A stretch of DNA of 64,000 bases, from the NCBI GenBank assembly GCA_934591815.1, contig CAKTPV010000005.1, positions 43,906-107,905 on the forward strand. Reading direction: 5' to 3'. Made by a program: the position numbers and the translations under genes. The DNA is from an uncultured Oscillospiraceae bacterium (GTDB lineage: Bacteria > Bacillota > Clostridia > Oscillospirales > Oscillospiraceae). The notes under the pieces were generated by a model. That model saw nothing but the letters and a program-made list of their open reading frames with translations, was not told where the DNA came from and did no database searches. This document shows, in pieces, positions 1 through 8,001 of this stretch. Position 1 is the first letter of the stretch; each line of letters starts with the position of its first letter.

Positions 1-85
1 AAATATCTGTATTATAAAGGATAGCGCGGAGAATTGCAAGAAAACCACCTCGGTCTCATGCAAAAAAGAAAAATTTGTGCAAGAA

Positions 86-112
86 AAAGAGACGCCCTAT
101 GGGCGTCTCTTT
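86..112 (-). terminator. Rho-independent terminator of the BMP lipoprotein gene
   Basis: A 12-bp perfect stem with a 3-nt loop (gacgccc/gggcgtc core) lies 20 bases past the stop codon at 132. On the minus strand it is followed by a T-run (TTTTTCTT). Confidence 0.85.
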
Positions 113-131
113 CTATGTAGCAAGGCTGAAA

Positions 132-1304
132 TTACTCGACCACGTTCAGGGTCAGGCTGTCCGTGCTGGCCAGCTTGGTGTAGTCGTTGTCCACAACCAG
201 CGTGCCGTCGGCCATAGCCTTGATCATGGCGTTGTAATCGTCAACGCTCCACTTGGTCAGGGACCAGGTAGCAGTGGGCAGACCCACAGCGTCGTCCTTA
301 GCGCCCAGGGTAGCGCAGGTGCCGCCCATGGCTGCGAAGGAGCCGTCATACACCTTGGCGCAAGCCCACTGCACGGAGGCAGCCAGACCCTTCATCGCGG
401 AGGTGACCACGGTGTCGGACTCGAAGGACTGGTCAACGTCAACGCCGACCACTGCGCCGTCATTGGCGGAGGCAGCAGCAGCGATGGAGGCGAACATGGA
501 ACCGCCGCAGGCAAAGATGCACTCGGTGCCGTTCTCATACCAGCCGTTGGCCATGGTCTGCAGCTCAGGGGAAGCGGCGAAGGAGCTGCCGTACAGCCAG
601 GAGTAATTCATCTCGACCTTCTCGTTCAGCTCAGCAGCAGCAGCGGAAGCGCCCTGCACGAAGCCGTAGCCGTAACGGCAGCAGGCGGGGTTGGTGCCGC
701 CGCCACCGCCGGTGAAGCCCAGCTTGGTGTAGCCTTCCTTAACAACAGCGTAACCGGCCAGATAGCCGCACTGCTCTTCCTGGAAAGCGATGCCCAGGGT
801 GTTGGTCAGGGGGTTGCCGTCGGCGTCAGCCATGGCCCAGCCATCCACGAACACGAAGGAAACATCGGTGAACTCAGCGGCGGCCTTGGCCAGAGCGTTG
901 CCCTGCATGAAGCCGGCGCAGACAATGATCTTGGCGCCGTTGTCGGCGGCGGCCTTCATGGCGTCATAGCGGTCATCATCGGTGGCCTGATCGCCGTTGG
1001 CGGGCTGATAGTACTTGTAGCTCAGGCCGTTTGCGGCAGCGTAGAGCTTCACGCCGTCAAAGGTACCCTGGTTGAAGGACTTATCCTTCAGCTGGCCCAC
1101 GTCGGTGACGAACGCGATCTCATACTTTCCATCCTCGGAGGTCATCTCGTCGGCAATATCGTCGGCGTTGACGACAGTCTGCGTCTGGGTATCGTTGGGG
1201 TCGGTGTTGTCCGGCTCCTGGATATCGGGCTGCTTCTGCTCGCCGCAGGCGACCAGAGACAGAGCCATGACCAGAGCCAAAATCAGAGCAAGAAACTTTT
1301 TCAT
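132..1304 (-). CDS. BMP-family nucleoside-type ABC substrate-binding lipoprotein
   Basis: Lipoprotein of 390 aa with a type II signal peptide ending LSLVAC (lipid-bearing Cys20), then an acidic linker. From about residue 60 it is a BMP (PnrA/TmpC-type) periplasmic-binding fold: IAFVTDVGQLKDKSFNQ is the hallmark start of the family. Known members bind purine or pyrimidine nucleosides outside the cell and hand them to an ABC permease. No permease or ATPase gene is adjacent in the window. The two genes upstream on the same strand are deoD and deoC, which supports a nucleoside substrate. It has its own promoter (1401-1429), so expression need not follow deoCD. Family call firm; ligand inferred from neighbours. 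Confidence 0.88.
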   Translation of the reverse strand: MKKFLALILALVMALSLVACGEQKQPDIQEPDNTDPNDTQTQTVVNADDIADEMTSEDGKYEIAFVTDVGQLKDKSFNQGTFDGVKLYAAANGLSYKYYQPANGDQATDDDRYDAMKAAADNGAKIIVCAGFMQGNALAKAAAEFTDVSFVFVDGWAMADADGNPLTNTLGIAFQEEQCGYLAGYAVVKEGYTKLGFTGGGGGTNPACCRYGYGFVQGASAAAAELNEKVEMNYSWLYGSSFAASPELQTMANGWYENGTECIFACGGSMFASIAAAASANDGAVVGVDVDQSFESDTVVTSAMKGLAASVQWACAKVYDGSFAAMGGTCATLGAKDDAVGLPTATWSLTKWSVDDYNAMIKAMADGTLVVDNDYTKLASTDSLTLNVVE

Positions 1305-1400
1305 GATTCTTAATCTACCTTCCTAAATATTTTATTTTCACGCCTCGCGGCGGGAAAACCAAGTATGCGGAGGAGAGAGGCCCCTCTCACCGCAGGGTGC

Positions 1401-1429
1401 ATTATAGCAGATTGCTTTACAAATAGCAA
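1401..1429 (-). promoter_or_regulatory. Promoter of the BMP lipoprotein gene
   Basis: On the minus strand TTGCTA (1429-1424), a 17-nt spacer and TATAAT (1406-1401). The 5' leader of about 90 bases contains a gagagg/cctctc inverted repeat near 1375-1388. Confidence 0.7.
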
Positions 1430-1511
1430 GCTATTTCCATACTTTTCAGAGACATTCTGAACAAATTTTACAGTTTATTTGCATTTCGCTTGTGCGAAAT
1501 GTGCAATTTCC

Positions 1512-2228
1512 TTACTTGGCTGCCATTTTCACCGCGATCTCCAAACCGATCTTCATCATGTTGGTGAAGGTGTTCTGGCGGTCGTCGGCAGACAGCTCCT
1601 CGCCGGTGACGAGGTTATCGGAGATGGAGCAGATGGCCAGTGCCCGCTTGCCGGTATAGGCAGCGGTGCAGTACAGGCCGGCGGCCTCCATCTCCACGGC
1701 CATGACGCCCATCTTGGCGTAGCGCATATTGCGCCCGGCGGCGTCATAGAACGTGTCGGAGGAGTAGAGGTTGCCCACGGGCATCTTTACGCCCAGTTCC
1801 TTGGCGCTCTCCACGGCGGCCATCAGCAGGTCGAAGTCGCAGATGGGCGCGTAAGCGCCGCCCAGCTCGTACTGGTCGGCAAAGCTGGAATTGGTGCAGG
1901 CTCCCTGACCGGCCACCACGCTGCCCAGCTCCAGATCGGCGCGCATGGCCCCGGCGGAGCCGACACGGATGATGTTTTCCACATCGTACTGGGTGTACAG
2001 CTCATAGGAATAAATGCCGATGGAGGGGATTCCCATGCCGCTGGCCATAACGGAGACAGGCACACCCTTGTAGGTGCCGGTGTAGCCCTGCACGCCGCGG
2101 ACATTGTTGACCAGCTTCGGCTCGGTCAGGAACGTCTCCGCGATAAACTTGGCCCGCAGGGGGTCGCCGGGCATGAGAACAGTCTTGGCGAAATCGCCCT
2201 TGGCGGCGTTGTTGTGGGGGGTAGGCAT
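1512..2228 (-). CDS. deoD: Purine nucleoside phosphorylase, DeoD type
   Basis: 238 aa, the usual length of hexameric DeoD. It phosphorolyses purine (deoxy)ribonucleosides to base plus (deoxy)ribose 1-phosphate in the cytoplasm. Visible family blocks are the N-terminal phosphate loop VLMPGDPLRAKFIAE, RVGSAGAM, the nucleoside-binding EMEAAGLY segment and the catalytic-loop SISDNLVTGE (Asp expected to protonate the purine). It lies 24 bp downstream of deoC and should be cotranscribed from the promoter at 2957-2985. RBS aggagg-like sequence lies directly upstream of the ATG. With deoC it converts deoxynucleosides to glycolytic intermediates. Confidence 0.95.
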   Translation of the reverse strand: MPTPHNNAAKGDFAKTVLMPGDPLRAKFIAETFLTEPKLVNNVRGVQGYTGTYKGVPVSVMASGMGIPSIGIYSYELYTQYDVENIIRVGSAGAMRADLELGSVVAGQGACTNSSFADQYELGGAYAPICDFDLLMAAVESAKELGVKMPVGNLYSSDTFYDAAGRNMRYAKMGVMAVEMEAAGLYCTAAYTGKRALAICSISDNLVTGEELSADDRQNTFTNMMKIGLEIAVKMAAK

Positions 2229-2252
2229 AGTGATTCCTCCTTATTATTATAT

Positions 2253-2915
2253 TTATTGTTCCATGGCCTTGACGGCCTTGACGATACGGCTGGTGCCCAG
2301 ACGATCCGCGCCCAGCGCGACGAAATCCCGGGCGTCGTTGAGGTCGGCGATGCCGCCGGCGGCCTTGATCTTCACATGGGGCGCCACGTGGGCCTTGAAC
2401 AGTGCTACATCCTCGCGGGTAGCACCGCCGCCGCCGAAGCCGGTGGAGGTCTTGATATAGTCCGCGCCGGACTCGGACACCACGCGGCACAGCTCGATCT
2501 TCTCGGCATCGGTGAGCATACACGTCTCGATGATGACCTTCAGCAGCTTGCCGCCGCAGTGCTCCTTGATGGCCTTGATCTCGTCCAGCACCTGCTCGTA
2601 CAGGCCGTCCTTGACCCAGCCGATGTTGATGACCATGTCGATCTCCGACGCGCCGTTCTTTACGGCGTCGGCGGCCTCAAAGCACTTGGCAGCGGTGGTA
2701 TCGTAGCCGTTGGGGAAGCCGATGACGGTGCAGATGGCGATCTTGCCGTCCACATATTCCGCCGCCTGCTTCACATAGCTGGCGGGGATGCAGACGCTGG
2801 CGCAGCCGTACTTCACGCCGTCGTCGCAGATGGCCTTGATCTCCGCCCATGTGGCGGTCTGGCTCAGCAGCGTGTGATCCACGCGGCCGAGGATATTTTT
2901 CAGCTCTTCATTCAT
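2253..2915 (-). CDS. deoC: Deoxyribose-phosphate aldolase
   Basis: 220 aa from the ATG at 2915. An in-frame ATG at 2948 exists, but it lies within the promoter/TSS area, whereas the chosen start is preceded by AAAGGAG at good spacing. DeoC cleaves 2-deoxyribose 5-phosphate to acetaldehyde and glyceraldehyde 3-phosphate via a Schiff base. The catalytic lysine is in [12 protein letters not shown] (Lys155), and the second lysine region is KAAGGI. It is first gene of the deoC-deoD unit; a phosphopentomutase gene is not present in the window. Confidence 0.95.
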   Translation of the reverse strand: MNEELKNILGRVDHTLLSQTATWAEIKAICDDGVKYGCASVCIPASYVKQAAEYVDGKIAICTVIGFPNGYDTTAAKCFEAADAVKNGASEIDMVINIGWVKDGLYEQVLDEIKAIKEHCGGKLLKVIIETCMLTDAEKIELCRVVSESGADYIKTSTGFGGGGATREDVALFKAHVAPHVKIKAAGGIADLNDARDFVALGADRLGTSRIVKAVKAMEQ

Positions 2916-2956
2916 AGAAAAGGCTCCTTTCGGGATTTTTCCGCTCATACAAAGTG

Positions 2957-2985
2957 ATTATAGCACAGGCAGCGGAAAATAGCAA
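2957..2985 (-). promoter_or_regulatory. Promoter of deoC-deoD
   Basis: On the minus strand TTGCTA (2985-2980), 17-nt spacer, TATAAT (2962-2957); same -35 and -10 hexamers as the BMP gene promoter. No nucleoside-regulator palindrome was recognised. Confidence 0.72.
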
Positions 2986-3070
2986 GACAAAGGGCGGGGT
3001 TCCGCACCGGGGCGCGAGGTAGGGGTATTTCACTCCGGCGGCAAAAAGATCACCGCCGGCACAACCGAAA

Positions 3071-3101
3071 AAAGAGGAGAGGGAACTTCCCTCTCCTCTT
3101 T
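3071..3101 (-). terminator. Terminator of the rubrerythrin gene
   Basis: A 14-bp stem (aaagaggagaggga/tccctctcctcttt) with a 3-nt loop lies 29 bases past the rubrerythrin stop and is followed on the minus strand by TTTTTT. Confidence 0.85.
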
Positions 3102-3129
3102 CAAAAAGCCGGTGTTGACGCGGTTTTGC

Positions 3130-3699
3130 TTACTTGCCGAAGTAGCGGTTCAGCAGACCCTCGAAGGCCTTGCCGTGGCGGGCCTCGTCGCGGGCCATTT
3201 CATGGACGGTGTCGTGGATGGCGTCCAGATTGTACTTCTTCGCCAGCTTGGCCAGCTCGAACTTGCCGGCGGTAGCGCCGTTCTCGGCGTCCACGCGCAT
3301 CTGCAGGTTCTTCTTGGTGCTGTCGGTGATGACCTCGCCCAGCAGCTCGGCGAACTTGGCGGCGTGCTCGGCCTCCTCCAGACCGGCCTTCTCCCAGTAC
3401 ATACCGATCTCGGGATAGCCCTCACGATGGGCCACACGGGCCATGGCCAGATACATACCCACCTCGGAGCACTCGCCCTCGAAGTTGGCGCGCAGACCGT
3501 CGATGATCTCCTGGCGGACCTCCTCGGGGACATCGTCACCGAAGACCTTACCGACGCCTACAACGTGCTCGGCGGCCCAGGACTTCTCCTCGGACTGGAG
3601 CAGGAACTTCTCGCCGCTGACGTGGCAGACGGGGCACTCGGCCGGGGGGACGTCGCCCTCATGAACATAACCGCAAACAGGACATACCCACTTTTTCAT
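3130..3699 (-). CDS. Rubrerythrin (reverse domain order)
   Basis: 189 aa, non-heme iron peroxide-scavenging protein of anaerobes. The rubredoxin-like Fe(Cys)4 domain is at the N-terminus ([12 protein letters not shown]...[10 protein letters not shown]; two CxxC pairs within residues 5-30). It is followed by a ferritin-like diiron helix bundle with [19 protein letters not shown] and [10 protein letters not shown] ligand motifs. The rubredoxin-first order matches 'reverse rubrerythrin', known as NAD(P)H-dependent peroxidases in clostridia. The ATG at 3699 was chosen over one 15 bases upstream because GGAGG lies at ideal spacing. Monocistronic, with its own terminator and a palindrome next to its promoter. 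Confidence 0.93.
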   Translation of the reverse strand: MKKWVCPVCGYVHEGDVPPAECPVCHVSGEKFLLQSEEKSWAAEHVVGVGKVFGDDVPEEVRQEIIDGLRANFEGECSEVGMYLAMARVAHREGYPEIGMYWEKAGLEEAEHAAKFAELLGEVITDSTKKNLQMRVDAENGATAGKFELAKLAKKYNLDAIHDTVHEMARDEARHGKAFEGLLNRYFGK

Positions 3700-3767
3700 A
3701 ATCGTATCCTCCAATTTTCATTATTATATTGATCTGTGAGGGGTCTTCCCTCTCGCTTACTGTGGTC

Positions 3768-3809
3768 AGTATAACACGGACGGCGGATTTGATAAGTTGC
3801 AATTGCAAC
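3768..3809 (-). promoter_or_regulatory. Rubrerythrin promoter with 14-bp palindrome
   Basis: On the minus strand a -10 TATACT (3773-3768) has only a weak -35 (CTTATC, 3796-3791). A perfect palindrome GTTGCAATTGCAAC (3796-3809) abuts the -35. Its position suggests an activator or repressor site, perhaps redox-responsive. The regulator is unknown; it does not match Fur/PerR or Rex consensus. Confidence 0.5.
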
Positions 3810-3878
3810 ACTTTGAAAGTTTTTCCTGTTTTTTTACAATTGCAGAGGGTCTCATCAGACGGCGCATTCCGCTTTTAC

Positions 3879-4616
3879 TCAATAATCCACTTTCATCAGG
3901 CACAGGCCCTCCGGCGGGGCGGTAGGCCCGGCCAGCTTCCGGTCCTTGGCCAGCAGGATCTCCTGCACATAGGATGGCTCCCAGTAGCCGCGCCCCACCT
4001 CCAGCAGCGTACCTACCAGAATACGCACCATGTTCTGGAGGAAGCCGGTGCCGTGGAATGTGAAGAGCACCCGATCCTTCCGGCGCTCCACGGTAATGCT
4101 GTCCACCAGCCGGACGGTGGATTTCTTCATACGGGGATTGCCGCAGAAGCTGGCAAAGTCATGCTCGCCGGTGAGGTACGCCGCCGCCTGCTGCATCCGC
4201 GCCACATCGGGACGGTAGTCCAGCAGCGTCACATACTTCCGGTCGAACACCGGCTTCACCGGCCCGTCAAAGCAGGTGTAGCGGTAGGTCTTGCCCAGCG
4301 CGTTGTAGCGGGCATGAAACCGGGGCGCAGCCTCCTTCACCTCCCGGACGGCGATGGCATCGGGCAGGTAGCGGTTCAGGTAGTCGCGGATGCCCTCCGG
4401 CGTCTCCGCCACGTCCAGCACGGCGTTGGCGGTCATGGCGCGGGCGTGGACGCCCGCATCGGTGCGCCCCGCGCCAATGATCTCCACCGGACGCCCCTGT
4501 AACCGGGAGAGCACGCTCTCCAGCTTGCCCTGTATGGTGTCCTTCCCCGGCTGGCGCTCCCAGCCGAAAAAGCGGGTGCCGTCGTAGGCGATGGTCAGCT
4601 TGTAGTTCTGTTCCAA
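3879..4616 (-). CDS. truA: tRNA pseudouridine(38-40) synthase TruA
   Basis: 245 aa, isomerises uridines 38-40 in the anticodon stem-loop of tRNAs. The catalytic motif GAGRTDAGVHA is present with Asp53; N-terminal KLTIAYDGTRFFGW and C-terminal FHGTGFLQNMVR blocks are typical. The start is a TTG codon: an in-frame stop lies three codons upstream and AAAGGG is 11 nt upstream, so no ATG start is possible without losing the conserved first strand. Preceded by a TTGGCA-17-TACAAT promoter. No strong terminator is seen after the stop. Confidence 0.95.
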   Translation of the reverse strand: MEQNYKLTIAYDGTRFFGWERQPGKDTIQGKLESVLSRLQGRPVEIIGAGRTDAGVHARAMTANAVLDVAETPEGIRDYLNRYLPDAIAVREVKEAAPRFHARYNALGKTYRYTCFDGPVKPVFDRKYVTLLDYRPDVARMQQAAAYLTGEHDFASFCGNPRMKKSTVRLVDSITVERRKDRVLFTFHGTGFLQNMVRILVGTLLEVGRGYWEPSYVQEILLAKDRKLAGPTAPPEGLCLMKVDY

Positions 4617-4640
4617 AAGAAATCACGCCCTTTCTGCTTT

Positions 4641-4669
4641 ATTGTAGCAGAAGGGGCGCGATTTGCCAA
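4641..4669 (-). promoter_or_regulatory. truA promoter
   Basis: Minus strand TTGGCA (4669-4664), 17-nt spacer, TACAAT (4646-4641), about 25 bases upstream of the TTG start codon. Confidence 0.65.
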
Positions 4670-4679
4670 CGTATTTTCT

Positions 4680-5297
4680 TTACAGCCAGCCCATCATCTT
4701 AACAAAGCTGTACAGCAGCTTCAGGCCGTAGAAGATGATGACGGCGCCGCAGACCTTGTTGATGACGTTCAGCACCTTCTCGTTGAACTTGCTGCCCAGC
4801 AGCGATACCAGCGTGGACACCGTCAAAAACCAGATCACGGAGGCGGAGCCGAAGCCAAGGATGAAGGGAACGTCGCCGCCGGCGGGCAGCGTGGCGCGGA
4901 AAGCCCCCAGCATCATGGTGCCGTCGATAATGGCCTGGGGGTTCAGCCACGTCACCACAAAGGCGGAGGTAATGAGCTTCCAGATCGGCACGTTCACGTC
5001 CCGGCCGCCCTCCAGACTGGCCTTGGAGCGCAGCAGGCCCACGCCGATCCAGATGACGATCAGGCTGCCGATGGCCAGAATGACCTTCTGGAGCCAAGGC
5101 ACCGCCTGCATCAGCGCGCCCGCGCCCAAAAAGCAGCTGAGTCCCAGGGAGATATCCCAGAAAATAACGATCAGCGCCGTGAGATAGACGCGGCTGCGCC
5201 GCTGGGTCAGGGCGCTGTTGATGACGAACAGGTTTTGCAGGCCGATGGGGGCCACATAGGCAAGGCCCATCGTCAGGCCCTGAAGATAGATATTCAT
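4680..5297 (-). CDS. LysE/ArgO-family amino-acid exporter
   Basis: 205 aa integral membrane protein with about six hydrophobic segments. The family signature near the N-terminus is APIGLQNLFVINSAL, with WLNPQAIIDG in the middle; both are typical of LysE/YggA (ArgO) exporters of basic amino acids. The divergent neighbour is an HxlR-family regulator, with a palindrome in the shared intergenic region (5343-5356), so a regulator-exporter pair is likely. Substrate not determinable from sequence. Confidence 0.85.
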   Translation of the reverse strand: MNIYLQGLTMGLAYVAPIGLQNLFVINSALTQRRSRVYLTALIVIFWDISLGLSCFLGAGALMQAVPWLQKVILAIGSLIVIWIGVGLLRSKASLEGGRDVNVPIWKLITSAFVVTWLNPQAIIDGTMMLGAFRATLPAGGDVPFILGFGSASVIWFLTVSTLVSLLGSKFNEKVLNVINKVCGAVIIFYGLKLLYSFVKMMGWL

Positions 5298-5342
5298 GGG
5301 GTGATTTTCTCCTCGCTGCTATTTACTTTGTTTTTCTTACCT

Positions 5343-5356
5343 GCTATCATGATAGC
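5343..5356. promoter_or_regulatory. Palindromic operator candidate between exporter and HxlR genes
   Basis: Perfect 14-bp palindrome GCTATCATGATAGC in the 118-bp divergent intergenic region. It overlaps plausible -10 boxes (TATCAT) on both strands, with TTGTTT 16 bp upstream on the minus strand. HxlR-family dimers bind short palindromes at such positions. Assignment to the adjacent regulator is inference. Confidence 0.55.
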
Positions 5357-5415
5357 ACCTGCGCCGAAAAAAACAAGAGCGCAGATTTATGTGAGCAGGT
5401 CAGGAGGAACTAACC

Positions 5416-5745
5416 ATGTCCGAGCAGCACTATGACTGTCCCTGTATGGAGAAATGCCCGCTGCACCACGCCATGCAGCTCATCGGCGGCAAGTGGAAGG
5501 TGCAGATCCTGTGCGCCGTGTGCAACGCCGGCTCTATCCGCTACAATGCGCTGCGGGGCAAGCTGGACGGCGTGAGCAACACCGTGCTGTCCTCCGCGCT
5601 GCGGGAGCTGGAGCGGGACGGGCTCCTCATCCGTAAGGAATATCTGGAGGTGCCTGTGCGGGTGGAGTACAGCCCCACCGACAGCTGCCGGGAGCTGCTG
5701 CCCATTCTGGAGCAGCTGTCGGACTGGGCGGAAAAGCAGATGTGA
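5416..5745 (+). CDS. HxlR-family winged-helix regulator with N-terminal cysteine cluster
   Basis: 109 aa, standard HxlR length. Signature LIGGKWKVQILCAV, recognition-helix region GVSNTVLSSALRELERDGL and wing RVEYSPTD are visible. The N-terminus carries CPCMEKCPL (three Cys within residues 8-14), with two more Cys in ILCAVCNAG, resembling thiol-sensing members such as HypR/YodB-type regulators. RBS AGGAGG at 5402. It is divergent from the LysE-like exporter and probably controls it, perhaps in response to reactive electrophiles or oxidants (inference). Confidence 0.9.
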   Translation: MSEQHYDCPCMEKCPLHHAMQLIGGKWKVQILCAVCNAGSIRYNALRGKLDGVSNTVLSSALRELERDGLLIRKEYLEVPVRVEYSPTDSCRELLPILEQLSDWAEKQM

Positions 5746-5751
5746 CAAATA

Positions 5752-5779
5752 CCCCGTCCATGCAGCGGCACAGACGGGG
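5752..5779 (+). terminator. Weak terminator-like hairpin between HxlR and MgtC-like genes
   Basis: Arms ccccgtc and gacgggg separated by 14 bases, in the 59-bp gap between two convergent genes. No strong T-run, so termination activity is uncertain. Confidence 0.4.
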
Positions 5780-5804
5780 CATGTCTTCCCTATGTATCGG
5801 TGCG

Positions 5805-6512
5805 TCAGACGGAGATGCGGCGAACGCCGTCATTGGCCTTCAGGAAGGCCAGCGCCTCCTCGTGGCTGATGGGCGGGTCCAACTTGGCGGTGACCTCCAT
5901 GCGCAATACGCCGTCCTCGCGGGTCAGGCTGCTCTCGGTGATCTGTCCCCGGTGTGCTTGCAGCAGCTCGTCGAAGCGCGACAGCAGCCCCTCATCGTCC
6001 GCCATCTCCACCACCAGCTCCTGCGTGGTCAGGGCGTCCGCCCCCACCGGGAAGCGGTGGAGCACGATCTGGATCGCCACCAGCACGGCGGCCTCAATGA
6101 ACCCGACCCAGTACAGGCCCGCGCCGATGGCCATGCCCACGGCGGCAGTTCCCCACATACCTGCGGCGGTGGTCAGACCCCGGATGGAGTTTCCGTTCTT
6201 GAAGATAACGCCGGCGCCCAGAAAGGAAATACCGCTGACCACCTGCGCCGCGATGCGGGCAGGATCCGCACCCCGCAGGCCGTCAACGCCCGCAACATCC
6301 ACAAAGGCATACTTGGACAGGATCATGAACAGCGCCGAGGTGCAGGCGATGATGCAGTGGGTGCGGACACCCGCCTCCTTCTGCCGCTTGCTGCGCTCCA
6401 ATCCTACCAGTGCGCCCAGCGCCGCCGCCAGCACGATTCGGATGAAGAATTCCAGATTGTCAAATGCGGTCAGTGCCGCTTCCGGGACAAAGCTCGTCAA
6501 ACCCGTCAACAT
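5805..6512 (-). CDS. MgtC/SapB-family membrane protein, copy 1
   Basis: 235 aa with four to five N-terminal membrane segments and a C-terminal soluble ACT-like half (from about residue 150). Diagnostic MgtC motifs include LAAALGALVGLERSKRQKEAG, RTHCI and GAGVIFKNGNSIRGLTTAAGMW. Family members are linked to magnesium limitation or acid stress, but the molecular role is debated. The start at 6512 follows AAGGAGG; the ATG at 6539 has no RBS. A paralogue of identical length is at 50300-51007. Confidence 0.9.
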   Translation of the reverse strand: MLTGLTSFVPEAALTAFDNLEFFIRIVLAAALGALVGLERSKRQKEAGVRTHCIIACTSALFMILSKYAFVDVAGVDGLRGADPARIAAQVVSGISFLGAGVIFKNGNSIRGLTTAAGMWGTAAVGMAIGAGLYWVGFIEAAVLVAIQIVLHRFPVGADALTTQELVVEMADDEGLLSRFDELLQAHRGQITESSLTREDGVLRMEVTAKLDPPISHEEALAFLKANDGVRRISV

Positions 6513-6721
6513 CGTAAGACCTCCTTTCGCGTCTTGCATTTTGAAGCTTGAAGGTGTAGTATCCTCATTATACTTGGTATGTCAAGGTTCCAGCAGGGAA
6601 AATCCTGCCTAATTTTCATATTTTCTGCGGGTTTTTCCGCATACCCGCTTTCATAGACACGTCATGGACGACAGACGCCTCCGGTGCGGATATCCGGAGC
6701 GCACAAACGGAGGAAACGTAT

Positions 6722-7864
6722 ATGAAAAGACTTTTCACACGGCTGCTGGTGCTGGTTCTGGCACTGGCGCTCACCGCCTGCGGCGGCCAAGCATCCAACG
6801 ATGTCCCGCCGGAGGGTGAGGACGACGATATCGTCTGTCCCGCCGGCTTCGACGGCATGGAGGAGCTGCTCGCCGCCGCCCGGGCCGAGGGTGAACTGAC
6901 GGTCTGCGGCTCCTGCGAGGAGGCGTATCTCGCCGCCGCCTGCCAGCGCTTCGAGGAGCTGTTCGGCATCCGTACCACCTATCAGTATGTGGCCTCCGAC
7001 GCCGTGCAGGCCCAATCGCAGGGAACGCCGGGTCATCCCGCCGCGGACGTGTGGTTCGGCGGCAGCGCCGAGGATCATGCCGCCTGCGGCGACGCCGGTC
7101 TGTTGGCCGCCTACGATGCTGTCCACGCCTCCCACCTGACGGACGATCTGTACCGCGACGCGGAGGGTCTCTGGTATGGCATCAGTGTGGATCCGCTGGG
7201 CTTCGTCGTCGACCGGAATATGCTCAAGCGCATGGAGATCGACGCCCCCGCTGGCTGGGCCGATCTGCTGGACTTCCGGTATCAGGAGCTGCTCTGGACC
7301 TCCAACTATACATACGACGGGGCGGGACGGCTGCTGCTCCGCGCCGTCCGGCAGCAACCGGAGCTGTTCGGCGGGGACAACTACCTGCTGGCACTGGATG
7401 AGAATGTCGCCCTGTACACCGCCTCCGACGCGGCGGTGACCCGCTGCCTCGGCACCGGCGAGTGCGTCATCGGCATCAGCTTCCTGTCCGACGGCATCGC
7501 CCGCATCGAAGACGGCTGCACCAACCTCCGGCTGGTGATCCCCGCCGAGGGTACCCCCTGCCGGATCGCCGCCACCGCCATTTTCAAGGGAGCCGCCCAC
7601 CCCAACGCCGCCAGGCTCTGGACGGAATTCGCCCTGTCCCCCGCCTGCGTGGAGCTGGCAGCCGCCAACGGCTGCTTCCAGTTCCCCGTGCTTGACAACG
7701 CCCAGCGCCCCTCCACCTCCGCAGCCGGTCTGGATCTGCGCGGTGTCGTGGCCCTCGACCGGGACGAGTCCGCAGATGTCATCGATGCCTGCATCGAGGA
7801 GACGATGACTGCCTTGGCCGAGGCAGGGGCGGATGTCAGCGCGGAACGGTTCCAGACCCCCTGA
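6722..7864 (+). CDS. Extracellular solute-binding lipoprotein (iron/anion-type, family 1)
   Basis: 380 aa, type II signal peptide ending LALTAC (Cys20). The body resembles AfuA/FbpA-like and 2-aminoethylphosphonate-type binding proteins: EGELTVCGSCEEAYLAAACQ, HPAADVWFGG, GLWYGISVDPLGFVVDRN, GTPCRIAATAIFKGAAHPNAARLW. No permease or ATPase gene adjoins it, so it either serves transporter genes elsewhere or has a sensory role. RBS ggagga at 6710. It is followed by a racemase gene with its own promoter. Ligand unknown. Confidence 0.75.
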   Translation: MKRLFTRLLVLVLALALTACGGQASNDVPPEGEDDDIVCPAGFDGMEELLAAARAEGELTVCGSCEEAYLAAACQRFEELFGIRTTYQYVASDAVQAQSQGTPGHPAADVWFGGSAEDHAACGDAGLLAAYDAVHASHLTDDLYRDAEGLWYGISVDPLGFVVDRNMLKRMEIDAPAGWADLLDFRYQELLWTSNYTYDGAGRLLLRAVRQQPELFGGDNYLLALDENVALYTASDAAVTRCLGTGECVIGISFLSDGIARIEDGCTNLRLVIPAEGTPCRIAATAIFKGAAHPNAARLWTEFALSPACVELAAANGCFQFPVLDNAQRPSTSAAGLDLRGVVALDRDESADVIDACIEETMTALAEAGADVSAERFQTP

Positions 7865-7931
7865 ACCGCCGCACCGGGCTGCCGCCATCCATGGTGCGGC
7901 CGGGGAATTTTACGTTTCTCCCCGAAAAGGT

Positions 7932-7960
7932 GTGACAAGTCGAAAATTTAATGATATACT
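7932..7960 (+). promoter_or_regulatory. Promoter of the racemase gene
   Basis: GTGACA (7932-7937), 17-nt spacer, TATACT (7955-7960), 41 bases upstream of the start codon. Confidence 0.65.
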
Positions 7961-8001
7961 TGGAACGTTAGCGACCGGTATCGTGTTAAGAGGTGTTTCT
8001 C

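Noticed and set aside
2228..2990. Possible purine riboswitch upstream of deoC/deoD
   Set aside because: The deoC leader is only about 40 bases and the deoC-deoD gap is 24 bases, too short for an aptamer; no conserved junction motif seen.
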